Assembly (NCBI GenBank): GCA_002422345.1
Contig: DIUL01000212.1
Coordinates: 1 to 42,681, forward strand
DNA length: 42,681 nt
Source of the DNA: Acetobacteraceae bacterium UBA6159
GTDB taxonomy: Bacteria > Pseudomonadota > Alphaproteobacteria > Acetobacterales > Acetobacteraceae
Reading direction: 5' to 3'
Shown here: positions 15,770 to 24,440 of the stretch, piece after piece
Layout: each line of letters begins with the position of its first letter
Position numbering within the stretch: position 1 is the first letter of the stretch
Program-made: the position numbers and the translations under genes
Notes under the pieces: model-generated
Databases searched by the model: none
The model's input: only the letters and a program-made list of their open reading frames with translations
Told to the model about the DNA's origin: nothing

Positions 15770-16808
15770 GGGCCTCCGCCTGGCTGTGGCCGCTGCCGGG
15801 GATGACGGCGTGGCAGGCGGCCTGGTGCGCGTCGGCGACGCTGCTCAGCATCGGTTCGGCCGCGGCGCAGATCGCCTCGGCCATCGCGCAGCGGGTGCGG
15901 AAACGGCAGCCCGATGGTGGGCGGACCGGGTTGGGCGGGTCACCGGAGAGCGGCACGGCCTCCACCCGCAAGGCCGGGTTCATCGACAGGCGGGAGGCGA
16001 ACAGCGCCCGCGTGTACGGGTGCGCGGCGGCGCGATAGATGCGGTCGACCGGGCCGAGTTCGACGACCTTGCCCAGATACATCACCAGCACGCGGTCGGA
16101 GACGTGATGCACCACGTTCAGGTCGTGCGAGATGAAGATGTAGGTCAGGTTCAATCGCTGCTTCAGTTCGGCCAGCAGGTTCAGCACCTGCGCCTGCACG
16201 GACTTGTCCAGCGCAGAGACCGACTCATCGAGGATCAGCAGACGCGGGTTCAGCGCGATGCCGCGGGCGACGTTCACGCGCTGGCGCTGCCCGCCCGACA
16301 TCTCATGCGGGTAACGATCGGCGAACAGGGTGGGATCGAGTCCGACGAGGCGCAGGGACGACAACGCCTGTTCCCGCGCCTTCGCCGCCGGGATGCCGTG
16401 GACGCGCAGGCCGAAGGAGATTTCCTCGGTCGCGGTGTGGCGGGGATTGAGCGAGGCGTAGCTGTCCTGGAACACCATCTGCATGTTCCGGCGCAGTTCC
16501 CGCAGCGTGATCCCGCCATGCCCGATCGGATCGCCGTCTAGGACGACGCTGCCGGCGTCAGGCTCGATCAGGCGCATGAGCAGGCGGGCGGTGGTGGACT
16601 TGCCACAGCCGGACTCACCGACGACGCCGAGGGTTTCCCCCTTCATGACGTCGAAGCTGACGCCGTCGACGGCCTGGACATGGGCGTTGATGGTGCCGAG
16701 GGGTCCCCGCAGCGGGAAGTATTTCTTCAGGTCGCGGACCGAGAGGATCGGCTGGCGGGGGCCGCCCCGGTCGCGCGGGTCCGTGTCGCTTGGGTGTGTG
16801 TCGGTCAT
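15753..16808 (-). CDS. ABC transporter ATPase, DppF/OppF type
   Basis: 351 residues from the ATG at 16808, which overlaps the permease stop (ATGA). Motifs: KKYFPLRGPLG near the N-terminus (typical of OppF), Walker A GESGCGKST, Q-loop QDSYASLNPR, signature MSGGQRQRVNVARG, Walker B LLILDESVSALD, ISHD switch, and the C-terminal AHPYTRALFAS plus CRFRTRCAMAEAIC tail. It forms the heterodimeric motor with the DppD-type ATPase encoded next. Cytosolic face of the inner membrane. Confidence 0.94.
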   Translation of the reverse strand: MTDTHPSDTDPRDRGGPRQPILSVRDLKKYFPLRGPLGTINAHVQAVDGVSFDVMKGETLGVVGESGCGKSTTARLLMRLIEPDAGSVVLDGDPIGHGGITLRELRRNMQMVFQDSYASLNPRHTATEEISFGLRVHGIPAAKAREQALSSLRLVGLDPTLFADRYPHEMSGGQRQRVNVARGIALNPRLLILDESVSALDKSVQAQVLNLLAELKQRLNLTYIFISHDLNVVHHVSDRVLVMYLGKVVELGPVDRIYRAAAHPYTRALFASRLSMNPALRVEAVPLSGDPPNPVRPPSGCRFRTRCAMAEAICAAAEPMLSSVADAHQAACHAVIPGSGHSQAEALAHAA

Positions 16809-17710
16809 GCGCGGACATCCATGGCGGTGCGGAGACTGTCGCTGAGCAGGTTGAAGCTGACCGAGGCCGCAAAGATCATCACACCGGGCAGGACGGCGTT
16901 GATCGGCGCCACGTAGATCGCCTGGCGCAGCGTGTTCAGCATCAGGCCCCAATCGGCGATCGGCGGCGCGGCGCCCAGGCCCAGGAACGACAGGCCAGAT
17001 GAGATGATGATCGCGATGCTCACCAGGCTCGACGCGTAGGTCATGATCGGGCCGGTGACGTTCGCCAACACGTGCTGGACGATGATCCGCGGGGCGGAGG
17101 CGCCGGTGGCCCGCGCGGCCTCCACGTAATCCTGGTTGCGGACCTGGGTCGTGACGGCCTCGGCCACACGGGCGATCGGCGGGATGAAGACCAGGGTCAG
17201 GGAGATCAGGCTGTTGAACAGCCCCGCGCCCAGCACGCCAGCCATAGCGACGGCGAGCAGGACGGAGGGAAAGGCGTAGAACACGTCGACGACGCGCATG
17301 ATCGCCATGTTGACGTGGCGGCCGAAATACCCGGCGGTGACGCCCAGCGCGCCGCCGATCAGGGTGGCCAGGATCACGGGCGAAATGCCCATCGCCAGCG
17401 ACACCCGTCCGCCATACAGAAGTCGGGACAGCATGTCGCGGCCGAGTTCATCCGTGCCCAGGATGTATCCCGGGCTGAGCGGGGGCAGCAGGCGCCGCAT
17501 CATGCTGGTCTTGTAGGGATCGGCTGGCGCGATCCAGGGCGCGAAGATCGCCGACAGCGCGATCAGGGCCAGTATCACCGTGCACAGCAGCGCGAGCTTG
17601 TCGCGCATGACGTGGCGGGCGACGCGGCGCCAGAAGCCTCCGGTCCGGCGGCGTTTCGGGGTCGCGCGCGGGGCGGCCGCGACCGGGCTGGTTTCTACCG
17701 TGGCGCTCAT
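16805..17710 (-). CDS. ABC transporter permease, DppC type
   Basis: 301 residues from the ATG at 17710, overlapping the DppB-type stop (ATGA). An N-terminal Arg-rich cytoplasmic segment is followed by the OppC N-terminal helix (LALLCTVILALIALSAIFAPWIAP), the GTDELGRDMLSRLLYGGRVSL motif, and the EAA loop (EAARATGASAPRII). About six membrane helices. It is one half of the inner-membrane channel of the importer, with the DppB-type protein as the other half. Confidence 0.94.
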   Translation of the reverse strand: MSATVETSPVAAAPRATPKRRRTGGFWRRVARHVMRDKLALLCTVILALIALSAIFAPWIAPADPYKTSMMRRLLPPLSPGYILGTDELGRDMLSRLLYGGRVSLAMGISPVILATLIGGALGVTAGYFGRHVNMAIMRVVDVFYAFPSVLLAVAMAGVLGAGLFNSLISLTLVFIPPIARVAEAVTTQVRNQDYVEAARATGASAPRIIVQHVLANVTGPIMTYASSLVSIAIIISSGLSFLGLGAAPPIADWGLMLNTLRQAIYVAPINAVLPGVMIFAASVSFNLLSDSLRTAMDVRA

Positions 17711-18660
17711 GTCCGGCGCACCCTTGGATCGATGGCGGTTTGCAGGATGTCGACCGCCAGGTTGGTCAGGACGAAGAAGGTGGCCAGGACGATGACCGTA
17801 CCTTGCAGCAAGGGCAGGTCGCGGGTGGCGATCGCGGCGTTCAGCAGGAAGCCGGTGCCGGGCCAGGCGAAGACCGTCTCCACCAGGATCGAGCCGCCGA
17901 GAAGCTGCGCGAACTGCAATCCCATGATCGCCAGGATCGGCGGGGCGGCGTTCTTCACGATGTGCAGGAAGATGCGCGGGCGACGCAGGCCCTTGCCTTT
18001 CAGGGTCTGGACGAATTCCTGCCGTCGCACCTCGGCCACCATGGCGCGGACCGAGCGTGCGAGGACGCCGGTCGGGATCATCGCCAGGGTCAGGGCGGGG
18101 AGGACGAGGTGGCTCAGGTCTTTCCAGCCGAAGTCCCAGACATGGGTGCCGGCGGGGCCCATGCCGGTGGCGGGCAGGGCCTGGAACTGCACCGCGAAGA
18201 TCACCACCAGGACCATGCCGAGCCAGTAGTGGGGAACGGAGATTCCGACGACGGCGAAGGCGGTGATGGAACGGTCGGTGACGCGGCGGTCGGAGAAGCC
18301 GGCGAGCAGGCCCAGCGTGATGCCGAGGGCGAAGCTGATGGTGATCGCGGTGATCGCCAGAAGCGCCGTCTTGCCGACCGCTGGCAGGACTTCGCTCACC
18401 ACGGATCGTCGGGTCATGATGGACGTGCCGAAGTCGCCTCCGGCCACGTGCATCAGCCATTTCAGGTATTGGATCGGGAGGGGCTTATCGAGGCCGTAGG
18501 CGGCCTTGATCTCCTCCATCAGTTCGGTGGACGCGTTTTCCGGCAGGACCGCGCTGATCGGATCGCCTGGGGCCAGGTGAATGAAGGAGAAGCAGACGAT
18601 CGTGACGCCGATGATGATCGGCACGGTGTAGAGCAGACGACGCAGTATATATAAATGCAT
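17707..18660 (-). CDS. ABC transporter permease, DppB type
   Basis: 317 residues. The N-terminus MHLYILRRLLYTVPIIIGV is classic for DppB/OppB, followed by the conserved APGDPIS, the periplasmic region, and the EAA loop (QTLKGKGLRRPRIF) that contacts the ATPases. About six membrane helices. The ATG is preceded by GGTGGATTGAC. It follows amidase 2 by 24 bases, so it belongs to the same transcript as the amidases upstream. Confidence 0.94.
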   Translation of the reverse strand: MHLYILRRLLYTVPIIIGVTIVCFSFIHLAPGDPISAVLPENASTELMEEIKAAYGLDKPLPIQYLKWLMHVAGGDFGTSIMTRRSVVSEVLPAVGKTALLAITAITISFALGITLGLLAGFSDRRVTDRSITAFAVVGISVPHYWLGMVLVVIFAVQFQALPATGMGPAGTHVWDFGWKDLSHLVLPALTLAMIPTGVLARSVRAMVAEVRRQEFVQTLKGKGLRRPRIFLHIVKNAAPPILAIMGLQFAQLLGGSILVETVFAWPGTGFLLNAAIATRDLPLLQGTVIVLATFFVLTNLAVDILQTAIDPRVRRT

Positions 18661-18684
18661 GTCAATCCACCGATACGGACGGGA

Positions 18685-20091
18685 TCAGACGGTTTCCTTC
18701 GCAACCAGAACCGGGCGTTGGTCGCGCCAGGGCGTGGCCTTTTCGTAGGCGTCTCCGGCGCGCAGCACCGTTGGCTCGTCGAACAGCTTGCCGACGATCT
18801 GCAATGAGAAGGGCATGCCGTTTTCCGCGAAGCCGCTGCACACCGACAGCGCCGGGTTGCCGCCGGTGTTGAACGGCGTGGTGAAGGATGACCGGGTGAA
18901 CAGGCTGGCGGGCGGGATCGGCTCCAGCTTTCCGGCCGGTTCGTTCGTCGGCAGCATCAGGACGTCGATCGTTGCCATGACGGCCTGCATGGCGCGGGCG
19001 AGGTCGGTCCGCATGCGCATGGCCAGGATGTATTCCTCGGCCCGCACCAGGCCGCCGGCGATGATGCGGTAGCGCAGGCTGTCGCCGAACCGTTCGGGGC
19101 GGGTGCGGAGGTCGGCGGCGTGGATGGTGAACAGTTCCGCGACGGCGATGGTCTTCTTGCAGTCGTCAAACTGTTTCAAGGGCGGCAGGGTGACCGGGCG
19201 GATGGTGGCGCCGAGGCCTCGGAACACATCCAGCGCGGCTTCGAACGCGGCCTTGGTGGCGGGCGTGGGCGGGTTATCAGTTTCCAGCCAGTTCACCGGG
19301 ACGCCGATGACCATGCCCTTGACGTCACCGGTCAGCGCCGCGGTGTAGTCGGGGATCGGGACATTGGCGCAGCCGGGGTCTTCGGGGTCGTAGCCCGCGA
19401 TGATCTGCATGAGGATCGCCACGTCCTCGGTCGTCCAGGCGAGGGGGCCCGCATGATCGTGGCTGAAGCAGTTGGGGATGACACCGCGCCGGCTCACCAG
19501 GCCATAGGTCGGTTTCAGGCCGGTGATGCCGCAGGCCGCGGCGGGGCTGCGGATGGAGCCTCCGGTGTCCGTCCCCAGCGTCGCGGGCGCGAAGCCGGCG
19601 GCGACGGCGGCACCGGACCCCGATGACGATCCGGCGGGGGAGTAATCCCGGTTCCAGGGGTTACGGGCCGGCGGGAACAGCACGTCCCACGACGGGCCGC
19701 CATGCGCGAACTCCCACGTCGCGTTCTTGCCCAGCAGCACGCCACCGGCCGCGACCAGCTTTTCCGTGCAGTAGGAATCACGGGTGGGCACGTTGTCGGC
19801 GAGCGTCTTGGACATGCCGGTCGTGAGGATGCCCGCCGTGTCGTAGATGTCCTTCAGGCAGTACGGGATGCCGTGCATCGGGCCGATCGGACCATCCTTC
19901 ATGATGGCGGCTTCGGCGGTCTTGGCCTCGGCCCGGGCGCGTTCGGCGGTCAGGGTGACGAAGCTGTCCAGCAGATGGTCCAGCGCCTCGATCCGTTTCA
20001 GATAGGCTTCGGTCAGTTCGACCGGGGACAGTTTCTTCGCCGCGATCAGCTTGGATGCTTCCGCGATCGTCAGGAATTCCAGCGCCGCCAT
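18685..20091 (-). CDS. Amidase-signature enzyme 2
   Basis: 468 residues. Triad: Lys80 (PYCLKD), cis-Ser155 (AGSSSGSG) and nucleophile Ser179 (GTDTGGS). It is clearly a paralogue of amidase 1 at 20295: both share WEFAHGGPSWD/FEFALGGPSWD, then NPWN and the KPTYG(L/R)(V/I)SRRGV segment. It lies 3 bases downstream of the mini-GatC gene and 24 bases upstream of the permease genes. The family cleaves amides or ureido groups; the substrate is not defined by the sequence. The first glycine of GGSS is Ala here, a tolerated change. The pairing with the upstream small protein suggests a GatA/GatC-like complex. Confidence 0.9.
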   Translation of the reverse strand: MAALEFLTIAEASKLIAAKKLSPVELTEAYLKRIEALDHLLDSFVTLTAERARAEAKTAEAAIMKDGPIGPMHGIPYCLKDIYDTAGILTTGMSKTLADNVPTRDSYCTEKLVAAGGVLLGKNATWEFAHGGPSWDVLFPPARNPWNRDYSPAGSSSGSGAAVAAGFAPATLGTDTGGSIRSPAAACGITGLKPTYGLVSRRGVIPNCFSHDHAGPLAWTTEDVAILMQIIAGYDPEDPGCANVPIPDYTAALTGDVKGMVIGVPVNWLETDNPPTPATKAAFEAALDVFRGLGATIRPVTLPPLKQFDDCKKTIAVAELFTIHAADLRTRPERFGDSLRYRIIAGGLVRAEEYILAMRMRTDLARAMQAVMATIDVLMLPTNEPAGKLEPIPPASLFTRSSFTTPFNTGGNPALSVCSGFAENGMPFSLQIVGKLFDEPTVLRAGDAYEKATPWRDQRPVLVAKETV

Positions 20092-20094
20092 GGT

Positions 20095-20298
20095 CTATTC
20101 CCCCGCCGGCAGGAATTTCGTCGGCACGAAGACATGCGCGGGTTCATCCCCGCGCGGGCGGCCGGTGGGGATGCGGTCGATCATCTGGCGGACGTTGCCG
20201 TAGGCCTCGGTCAGTTCCTTGAGGTAGGCGGGCGGCAGGTCCAGCCCGGCCTGGCGGGCGAGCAGGGCGATCTCTTCCGGTGTGGGGGAGGCGGTCAT
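20095..20298 (-). CDS. Mini-GatC/AtzG-like amidase accessory subunit 1
   Basis: 67 residues from the ATG at 20298, which overlaps the amidase 1 stop (ATGA). The N-terminal PTPEEIALLARQAGLDL followed by a second helix (PPAYLKELTEAYGNVRQMIDRI) closely follows the first two helices of GatC, and GDEPAHVFVP corresponds to the EPxxH segment after them. It then ends, about 30 residues short of normal GatC. It lies between two amidase genes (4-nt overlap on one side, 3-base gap on the other), so it may serve either or both. The role as a folding or stability partner is inferred from GatC and AtzG. Confidence 0.7.
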   Translation of the reverse strand: MTASPTPEEIALLARQAGLDLPPAYLKELTEAYGNVRQMIDRIPTGRPRGDEPAHVFVPTKFLPAGE

Positions 20299-21716
20299 GC
20301 GGAGACTCCGGCGTGAAGGACGGGGGATTTCGTGTGCCACTCGGTCGCCTGTTCGTAGGCGTGGCCGATGCGCAGGACGGTGGCCTCGGCCAGCGGCGGG
20401 CCGGCGACCTGCATGGCCAGCGGCAGGCCATGCGCGCCGAAGCCGATCGGGACCGAGAGCGACGGCACGCCGGCGACCGAGAAGGGCATGGTCACGTTGC
20501 GGCCGCGGCGGAAGAAGTCGGAGCCGGCGGGGTCGGCCGGATCGGCGGCGTTCAGCCAGCCGGCGGTCACTAGGGCGTCGAATTTGCCGAACTGGGCGTT
20601 CAGGCCGCGGGCGAGTTCGGCCCGCCAGCGCTGGGCGTTCAGGTAGTCTTCGGCACGGATGAAAGCGCCGCCGATGACGCGCTGGCGCAGCTTGGCGCCG
20701 AACATCTCCGGTCGCGTGCGCAGATCGGGGGCGTGGATGGTGAAGAGTTCGCTCATGGAAATCAGCGTCTTGGCATCGGCGTAGTGGCCGATGTCGGGCA
20801 GGACGACTTCCTCCACGATCGCGCCGAGGCTGGCCAGCAGGACGGCGGCGCGGTCGACGGCCTCCGTCACCTCGGCGGTGGCTTCGCCGGCGTACCAGTT
20901 GCGGATCAGGCCGATGCGGGTGCCCTTGATGTCGCCGGTCAGGGCGGCGACGTAATCCGGGACAGGTGCTTCGAGGCTGCCGGGGTCGAGCGGATCGTGT
21001 CCGGCGATGGCGCCCAGCATGATCGCGCAGTCACGGACCGTGCGGGTCATCGGGCCACAATGGTCGATGGAGAAGGTGTTGGGCTGCACGCCCCGCCGGC
21101 TGATCCGGCCGTATGTGGGCTTCAGGCCGACGATGCCGCAGCAGGCGGCGGGCCAGCGGACCGAGCCTCCGGTATCCGTCCCGATCGCGGCTGGCACGAA
21201 CCCGGCGGCCACGGCGGTGCCCGATCCCGACGACGATCCGCCTGGCAGGAAATCGGTGTTCCAGGGGTTCAACGGCGGTGGCCAGGGCAAATCCCAGGAG
21301 GGGCCGCCGAGGGCGAATTCGAAGGTGCCGAGCTTGCCGAGGAGAATGCCGCCGGCCTTTTCGAGGAGGGCGGTGACGTGGGCGTCCGTGGTTGCCGGGG
21401 TTTCGGGCATCAGGCGGGAATGGGCCGTGGTTGGCACGCCCTCGGCGTCGACGATGTCCTTCAGGGCATAGGGGATGCCGTGGAAGGGGCCGCGATCCTG
21501 GCCGGCCTTCAGTTCAGCCTCGGCCTTTCGCGCGGTGGCCAAGGCGCGGTCGGCGGTGACGGTGATGAAGCTGTGCAGCGTATTGTCGAAGCGCGCGATG
21601 CGATCGAGGCAGGCCTGCGTCAGCGTGACCGGAGAGAGCGTGCCGGCGCGGAAGGCGGCCCCGAGTGCCGCGATACTCATGGCGGTAAGCTGGGTTGGTT
21701 CGTGCGGAAGGTCCAT
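20295..21716 (-). CDS. Amidase-signature enzyme 1
   Basis: 473 residues. Triad: Lys86 (PYALKD), cis-Ser161 (GGSSSGSG) and nucleophile Ser186 (GTDTGGS). It is the first gene of the long minus-strand operon, running through mini-GatC, amidase 2 and the ABC importer to amidase 3 and the second mini-GatC. Its promoter must lie in the AT-rich divergent region shared with the solute-binding protein. As in amidase 2, the C-terminal part contains a hydrophobic VAGxPSLSVPIGF segment lining the substrate pocket. Substrate unknown; ureido or amide compounds are plausible from context. Confidence 0.9.
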   Translation of the reverse strand: MDLPHEPTQLTAMSIAALGAAFRAGTLSPVTLTQACLDRIARFDNTLHSFITVTADRALATARKAEAELKAGQDRGPFHGIPYALKDIVDAEGVPTTAHSRLMPETPATTDAHVTALLEKAGGILLGKLGTFEFALGGPSWDLPWPPPLNPWNTDFLPGGSSSGSGTAVAAGFVPAAIGTDTGGSVRWPAACCGIVGLKPTYGRISRRGVQPNTFSIDHCGPMTRTVRDCAIMLGAIAGHDPLDPGSLEAPVPDYVAALTGDIKGTRIGLIRNWYAGEATAEVTEAVDRAAVLLASLGAIVEEVVLPDIGHYADAKTLISMSELFTIHAPDLRTRPEMFGAKLRQRVIGGAFIRAEDYLNAQRWRAELARGLNAQFGKFDALVTAGWLNAADPADPAGSDFFRRGRNVTMPFSVAGVPSLSVPIGFGAHGLPLAMQVAGPPLAEATVLRIGHAYEQATEWHTKSPVLHAGVSA

Positions 21717-22020
21717 CGTGATGCCCCTGCCGGCGTGACGGGTCCGGCTCTGCCCTCCGACTAAGCAAAGAGGGTGCCATAGGGCATGCCCTGGATGGCA
21801 AGCCCGTCACCGGTGCAAATAATAGGCTTATTATGGTCAGATCGAGAGCGCGTCCTAAGATATGGCTACATAATACGCTATAAAATTGGCAATATGGTCA
21901 TATTTTCCCAGAATCAGGGCCATATTTGTGCATTCGTGATCGGCGCATCTCTGCAACCCAATCGCATCAATGCCCAAAATGATGGCACACGAGTTGCAGG
22001 CTCCCCCTCCAGGATTTCCC
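21717..22020. promoter_or_regulatory. AT-rich divergent control region with several inverted repeats
   Basis: The 304 bases between amidase 1 (-) and the solute-binding protein (+) are far more AT-rich than anything around them. They hold a perfect 12-bp palindrome AGGGCATGCCCT (21781-21792), an inverted repeat ATAATA-GGCT-TATTAT (21819-21834), and a second one AATATG-GT-CATATT (21891-21904). The hexamer ATATGG occurs at 21860 and 21892 and inverted at 21920, about three helical turns apart. These are candidate operators for a local regulator. No regulator gene is present in the window. Confidence 0.5.
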
Positions 22021-23646
22021 ATGGAGCCAGTGCACATGATCAGGATCGGGCGGCGTCACCTCAGTCAGTCATTGGTCGCCGGCGCCACCGCCGCGACCCT
22101 ACCGGGTCCGGCACAAGCCGCCGAGAAAGTCCTCCGCGTCGCCATGACCGCAGCCGATATCCCCCTGACGACCGGGCAGGCCAGCCAGGGCGGCGAAGGC
22201 ATCCGCTTCATGGGTGTCACCGCCTATGACGCCCTGATCAACTGGGACCTTTCCCGCTCGGACGTCGCCGCCACCCTGCGGCCGGGCCTGGCGGTCAGCT
22301 GGTCCGCCGATCCCGACCGCCGGGTCGCCTGGACCTTCAAGCTGCGCGACGGAGTCACGTTCCATGATGGCTCCGCGTTTACCGCCGATGCCGTGGTCTG
22401 GAACCTCGACAAGCTGATCCGCCGCGATTCCCCGCAGTTCGACCAGGCGCAGTCGACCCAGGCCGCGACCTGGATCAAAAGCATCGCCAAATACGCCGTG
22501 GTCGACAAACTGACCGTCATGATCGAAACGAAGGAGCCGAACGCCAACCTGCCCTACGACCTGGCCAGCATCTTCATGTCCAGCCCGGCGCGGTGGGAGG
22601 AGATGGGGAAGGACTGGGGCAAGGTGGCGCAGCGCCCCTCCGGCACCGGCCCCTGGATGGTGACCAAGGTCGTCCCCCGCGAGCGAGTCGAATTCGCCCG
22701 CAACCCCAACTACTGGGAGGCTCGGCGTATCCCCCGCTGCGACAAGCTGGTGATCATTCCGATGCCGGACGCGGTGACGCGGGTCTCGGCCCTGCTGAAC
22801 GGACAGATCGACTGGGTGGAGGCACCGGCCCCGGACACGCTGAAGCAGCTTCGGTCCGCGGGTATGCAGGTCGTCCTGAACCCCTATCCGCACATCTGGC
22901 CCTATCTGCTGTCGAACCTGGATGACAGCCCGTTCCGCGACATCCGCGTGCGCAAGGCGATGAACCTGGCGATCGATCGCGATGGTCTGTGCAACCTGCT
23001 GAACGCCACGGCCATGCCGGCCAAGGGCATGGTCCCGCCGGGCCATCCCTGGTTCGGCAAGCCCACCTTTGATGTCCGTTATGACCCGAAGGAGGCTCGC
23101 AAGCTGCTGGCTGAGGCCGGGTATGGCCCGAAGAAGCCTTGCCCCGCCACCTTCCTGATCTCAACCTCTGGCTCCGGCCAGATGCAGCCCTTGCCGATGA
23201 ACGAGGCGATCAAGGAGTCGCTGGAAGACGTCGGTTTCGCCATCACCCTGCGCGCCATGGACTGGGAAGCCCTGCGCGCTCGGCGCCGAGCGGGTGCCGC
23301 GGCGCCGGAGAACAAGGGCGGCCACGCGCTGAACAACTCCCTGGGAACCGCCGATCCGATCGCGATGATCCAGGTCGCCTGGTCGAAGCTGGTCCCGCCG
23401 CTGGGCATCAACTGGGGCTGGTACAAGGATCCGGAGATGGACGCTTTGTGCGAGGCGATCAGCGTCGCCTTCGATCCGGCCGAACAGAACGCGCTGATCG
23501 CCAAGCTGCATGCCCGGATCGTCGACCAGGCGCTGTGGTGCTTCGTGGTCCACGACCTCAATCCGCGGGCGATGTCGCCGCGGGTCAAGGGGTTCGTGCA
23601 GGCGCAGAGCTGGCAGCAGGACCTGACCACCGTTGATCTGGCCTGA
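22021..23646 (+). CDS. ABC solute-binding protein, family 5 (peptide/amide type)
   Basis: 541 residues from the ATG at 22021, supported by AGGA 6 bases upstream; an ATG at 22036 is an alternative. The N-terminus has a twin-arginine-like signal (IGRRHLSQSL, a hydrophobic stretch, cleavage after GPAQA), so it may be exported folded by Tat. The mature protein shows the family 5 landmarks: FKLRDGVTFHDGSAFTADAVVWNLDK, FRDIRVRKAMNLAIDRD, and a cleft-forming C-terminal lobe. It is the periplasmic receptor for the DppBCDF-like importer encoded divergently. The ligand could be a peptide or another amide compound. It is followed 17 bases later by the isochorismatase-fold hydrolase. Confidence 0.92.
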   Translation: MEPVHMIRIGRRHLSQSLVAGATAATLPGPAQAAEKVLRVAMTAADIPLTTGQASQGGEGIRFMGVTAYDALINWDLSRSDVAATLRPGLAVSWSADPDRRVAWTFKLRDGVTFHDGSAFTADAVVWNLDKLIRRDSPQFDQAQSTQAATWIKSIAKYAVVDKLTVMIETKEPNANLPYDLASIFMSSPARWEEMGKDWGKVAQRPSGTGPWMVTKVVPRERVEFARNPNYWEARRIPRCDKLVIIPMPDAVTRVSALLNGQIDWVEAPAPDTLKQLRSAGMQVVLNPYPHIWPYLLSNLDDSPFRDIRVRKAMNLAIDRDGLCNLLNATAMPAKGMVPPGHPWFGKPTFDVRYDPKEARKLLAEAGYGPKKPCPATFLISTSGSGQMQPLPMNEAIKESLEDVGFAITLRAMDWEALRARRRAGAAAPENKGGHALNNSLGTADPIAMIQVAWSKLVPPLGINWGWYKDPEMDALCEAISVAFDPAEQNALIAKLHARIVDQALWCFVVHDLNPRAMSPRVKGFVQAQSWQQDLTTVDLA

Positions 23647-23663
23647 GCGAAGGAGACACAGCC

Positions 23664-24431
23664 ATGACCGAGTATGTCTGGGACAAATTCCTGACCGAGC
23701 GTGACAAGGCGGTGTTCGCCGCCGGGGGCTTCGGCGCGCGGGCCGGGTTCGGCAAGCGGCCGGCCTTGGTGGTGATCGACGTGAACTGGTTGTTCTGCGG
23801 CGACAAGCCCGAACCGATCCTGGAGAGCATCAAGCGCTGGCGCAGTTCGTGCGGTGAAGAAAGCTGGGTCGCGGTGGAGCACATCCGCCAACTCTGCGAG
23901 GCCGCCCGCGCCAAGGGGCTGCCGGTGATCTACACGACCAACCGCTACCGCGCCGGCGACAACTGGGACGCGGGAAGCTGGCGGTGGAAGAACAAGCGCC
24001 GGGACGAGGACAAGACGCGGTCGGGCACCAACCTCGATCCGTGTGAGATCGTGGCGCCCATCGCGCCGGGACCGAAGGACATCGTGATCGACAAGCAGAA
24101 GCCGTCGGGCTTCTTCGGCACTAACATGGCCGCCTATCTGACTCTTCTCGGCTGCGACAGCGTGATCCTGACGGGCACCACGACGTCGGGCTGCGTGCGG
24201 GCGACGGCGGTGGATGCGTTCAGCCTGAACTATCGCGTCGCCCTGGCCGAGGAAGGCTGCTTCGACCGCAGCCAGGCGAGCCACGCGCTCAGCCTGTGTG
24301 ACATGCACGCGAAATACGCCGATGTCGTGAAGACGGCCGAGGTGCTGTCGTTCTTCGCCGGATTGCCGGACGGGCTGTTCGACCTGCCGGCGGGGACCAC
24401 GATGGCGCCTACGCGGATGGCGGCGGAATAG
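23664..24431 (+). CDS. Isochorismatase-fold cysteine amidohydrolase
   Basis: 255 residues. The catalytic triad is visible: Asp39 (VVIDVN), Lys146 (DKQKPSGFFGT) and Cys177 (GTTTSGCVRATA), with the cis-peptide motif just before the Cys. Members hydrolyse C-N bonds in N-carbamoylsarcosine, biuret, ureidoacrylate (RutB) or nicotinamide. The layout (long N-terminal segment, GTTTSGCVRA) is most like N-carbamoylsarcosine amidase and its relatives. AGGAG lies about 8 bases before the start. It is cotranscribed with the solute-binding protein and so probably acts on the imported compound or on an amidase product. The specific substrate is not decided by the sequence. Confidence 0.88.
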   Translation: MTEYVWDKFLTERDKAVFAAGGFGARAGFGKRPALVVIDVNWLFCGDKPEPILESIKRWRSSCGEESWVAVEHIRQLCEAARAKGLPVIYTTNRYRAGDNWDAGSWRWKNKRRDEDKTRSGTNLDPCEIVAPIAPGPKDIVIDKQKPSGFFGTNMAAYLTLLGCDSVILTGTTTSGCVRATAVDAFSLNYRVALAEEGCFDRSQASHALSLCDMHAKYADVVKTAEVLSFFAGLPDGLFDLPAGTTMAPTRMAAE

Positions 24432-24440
24432 CCGCTCGCG

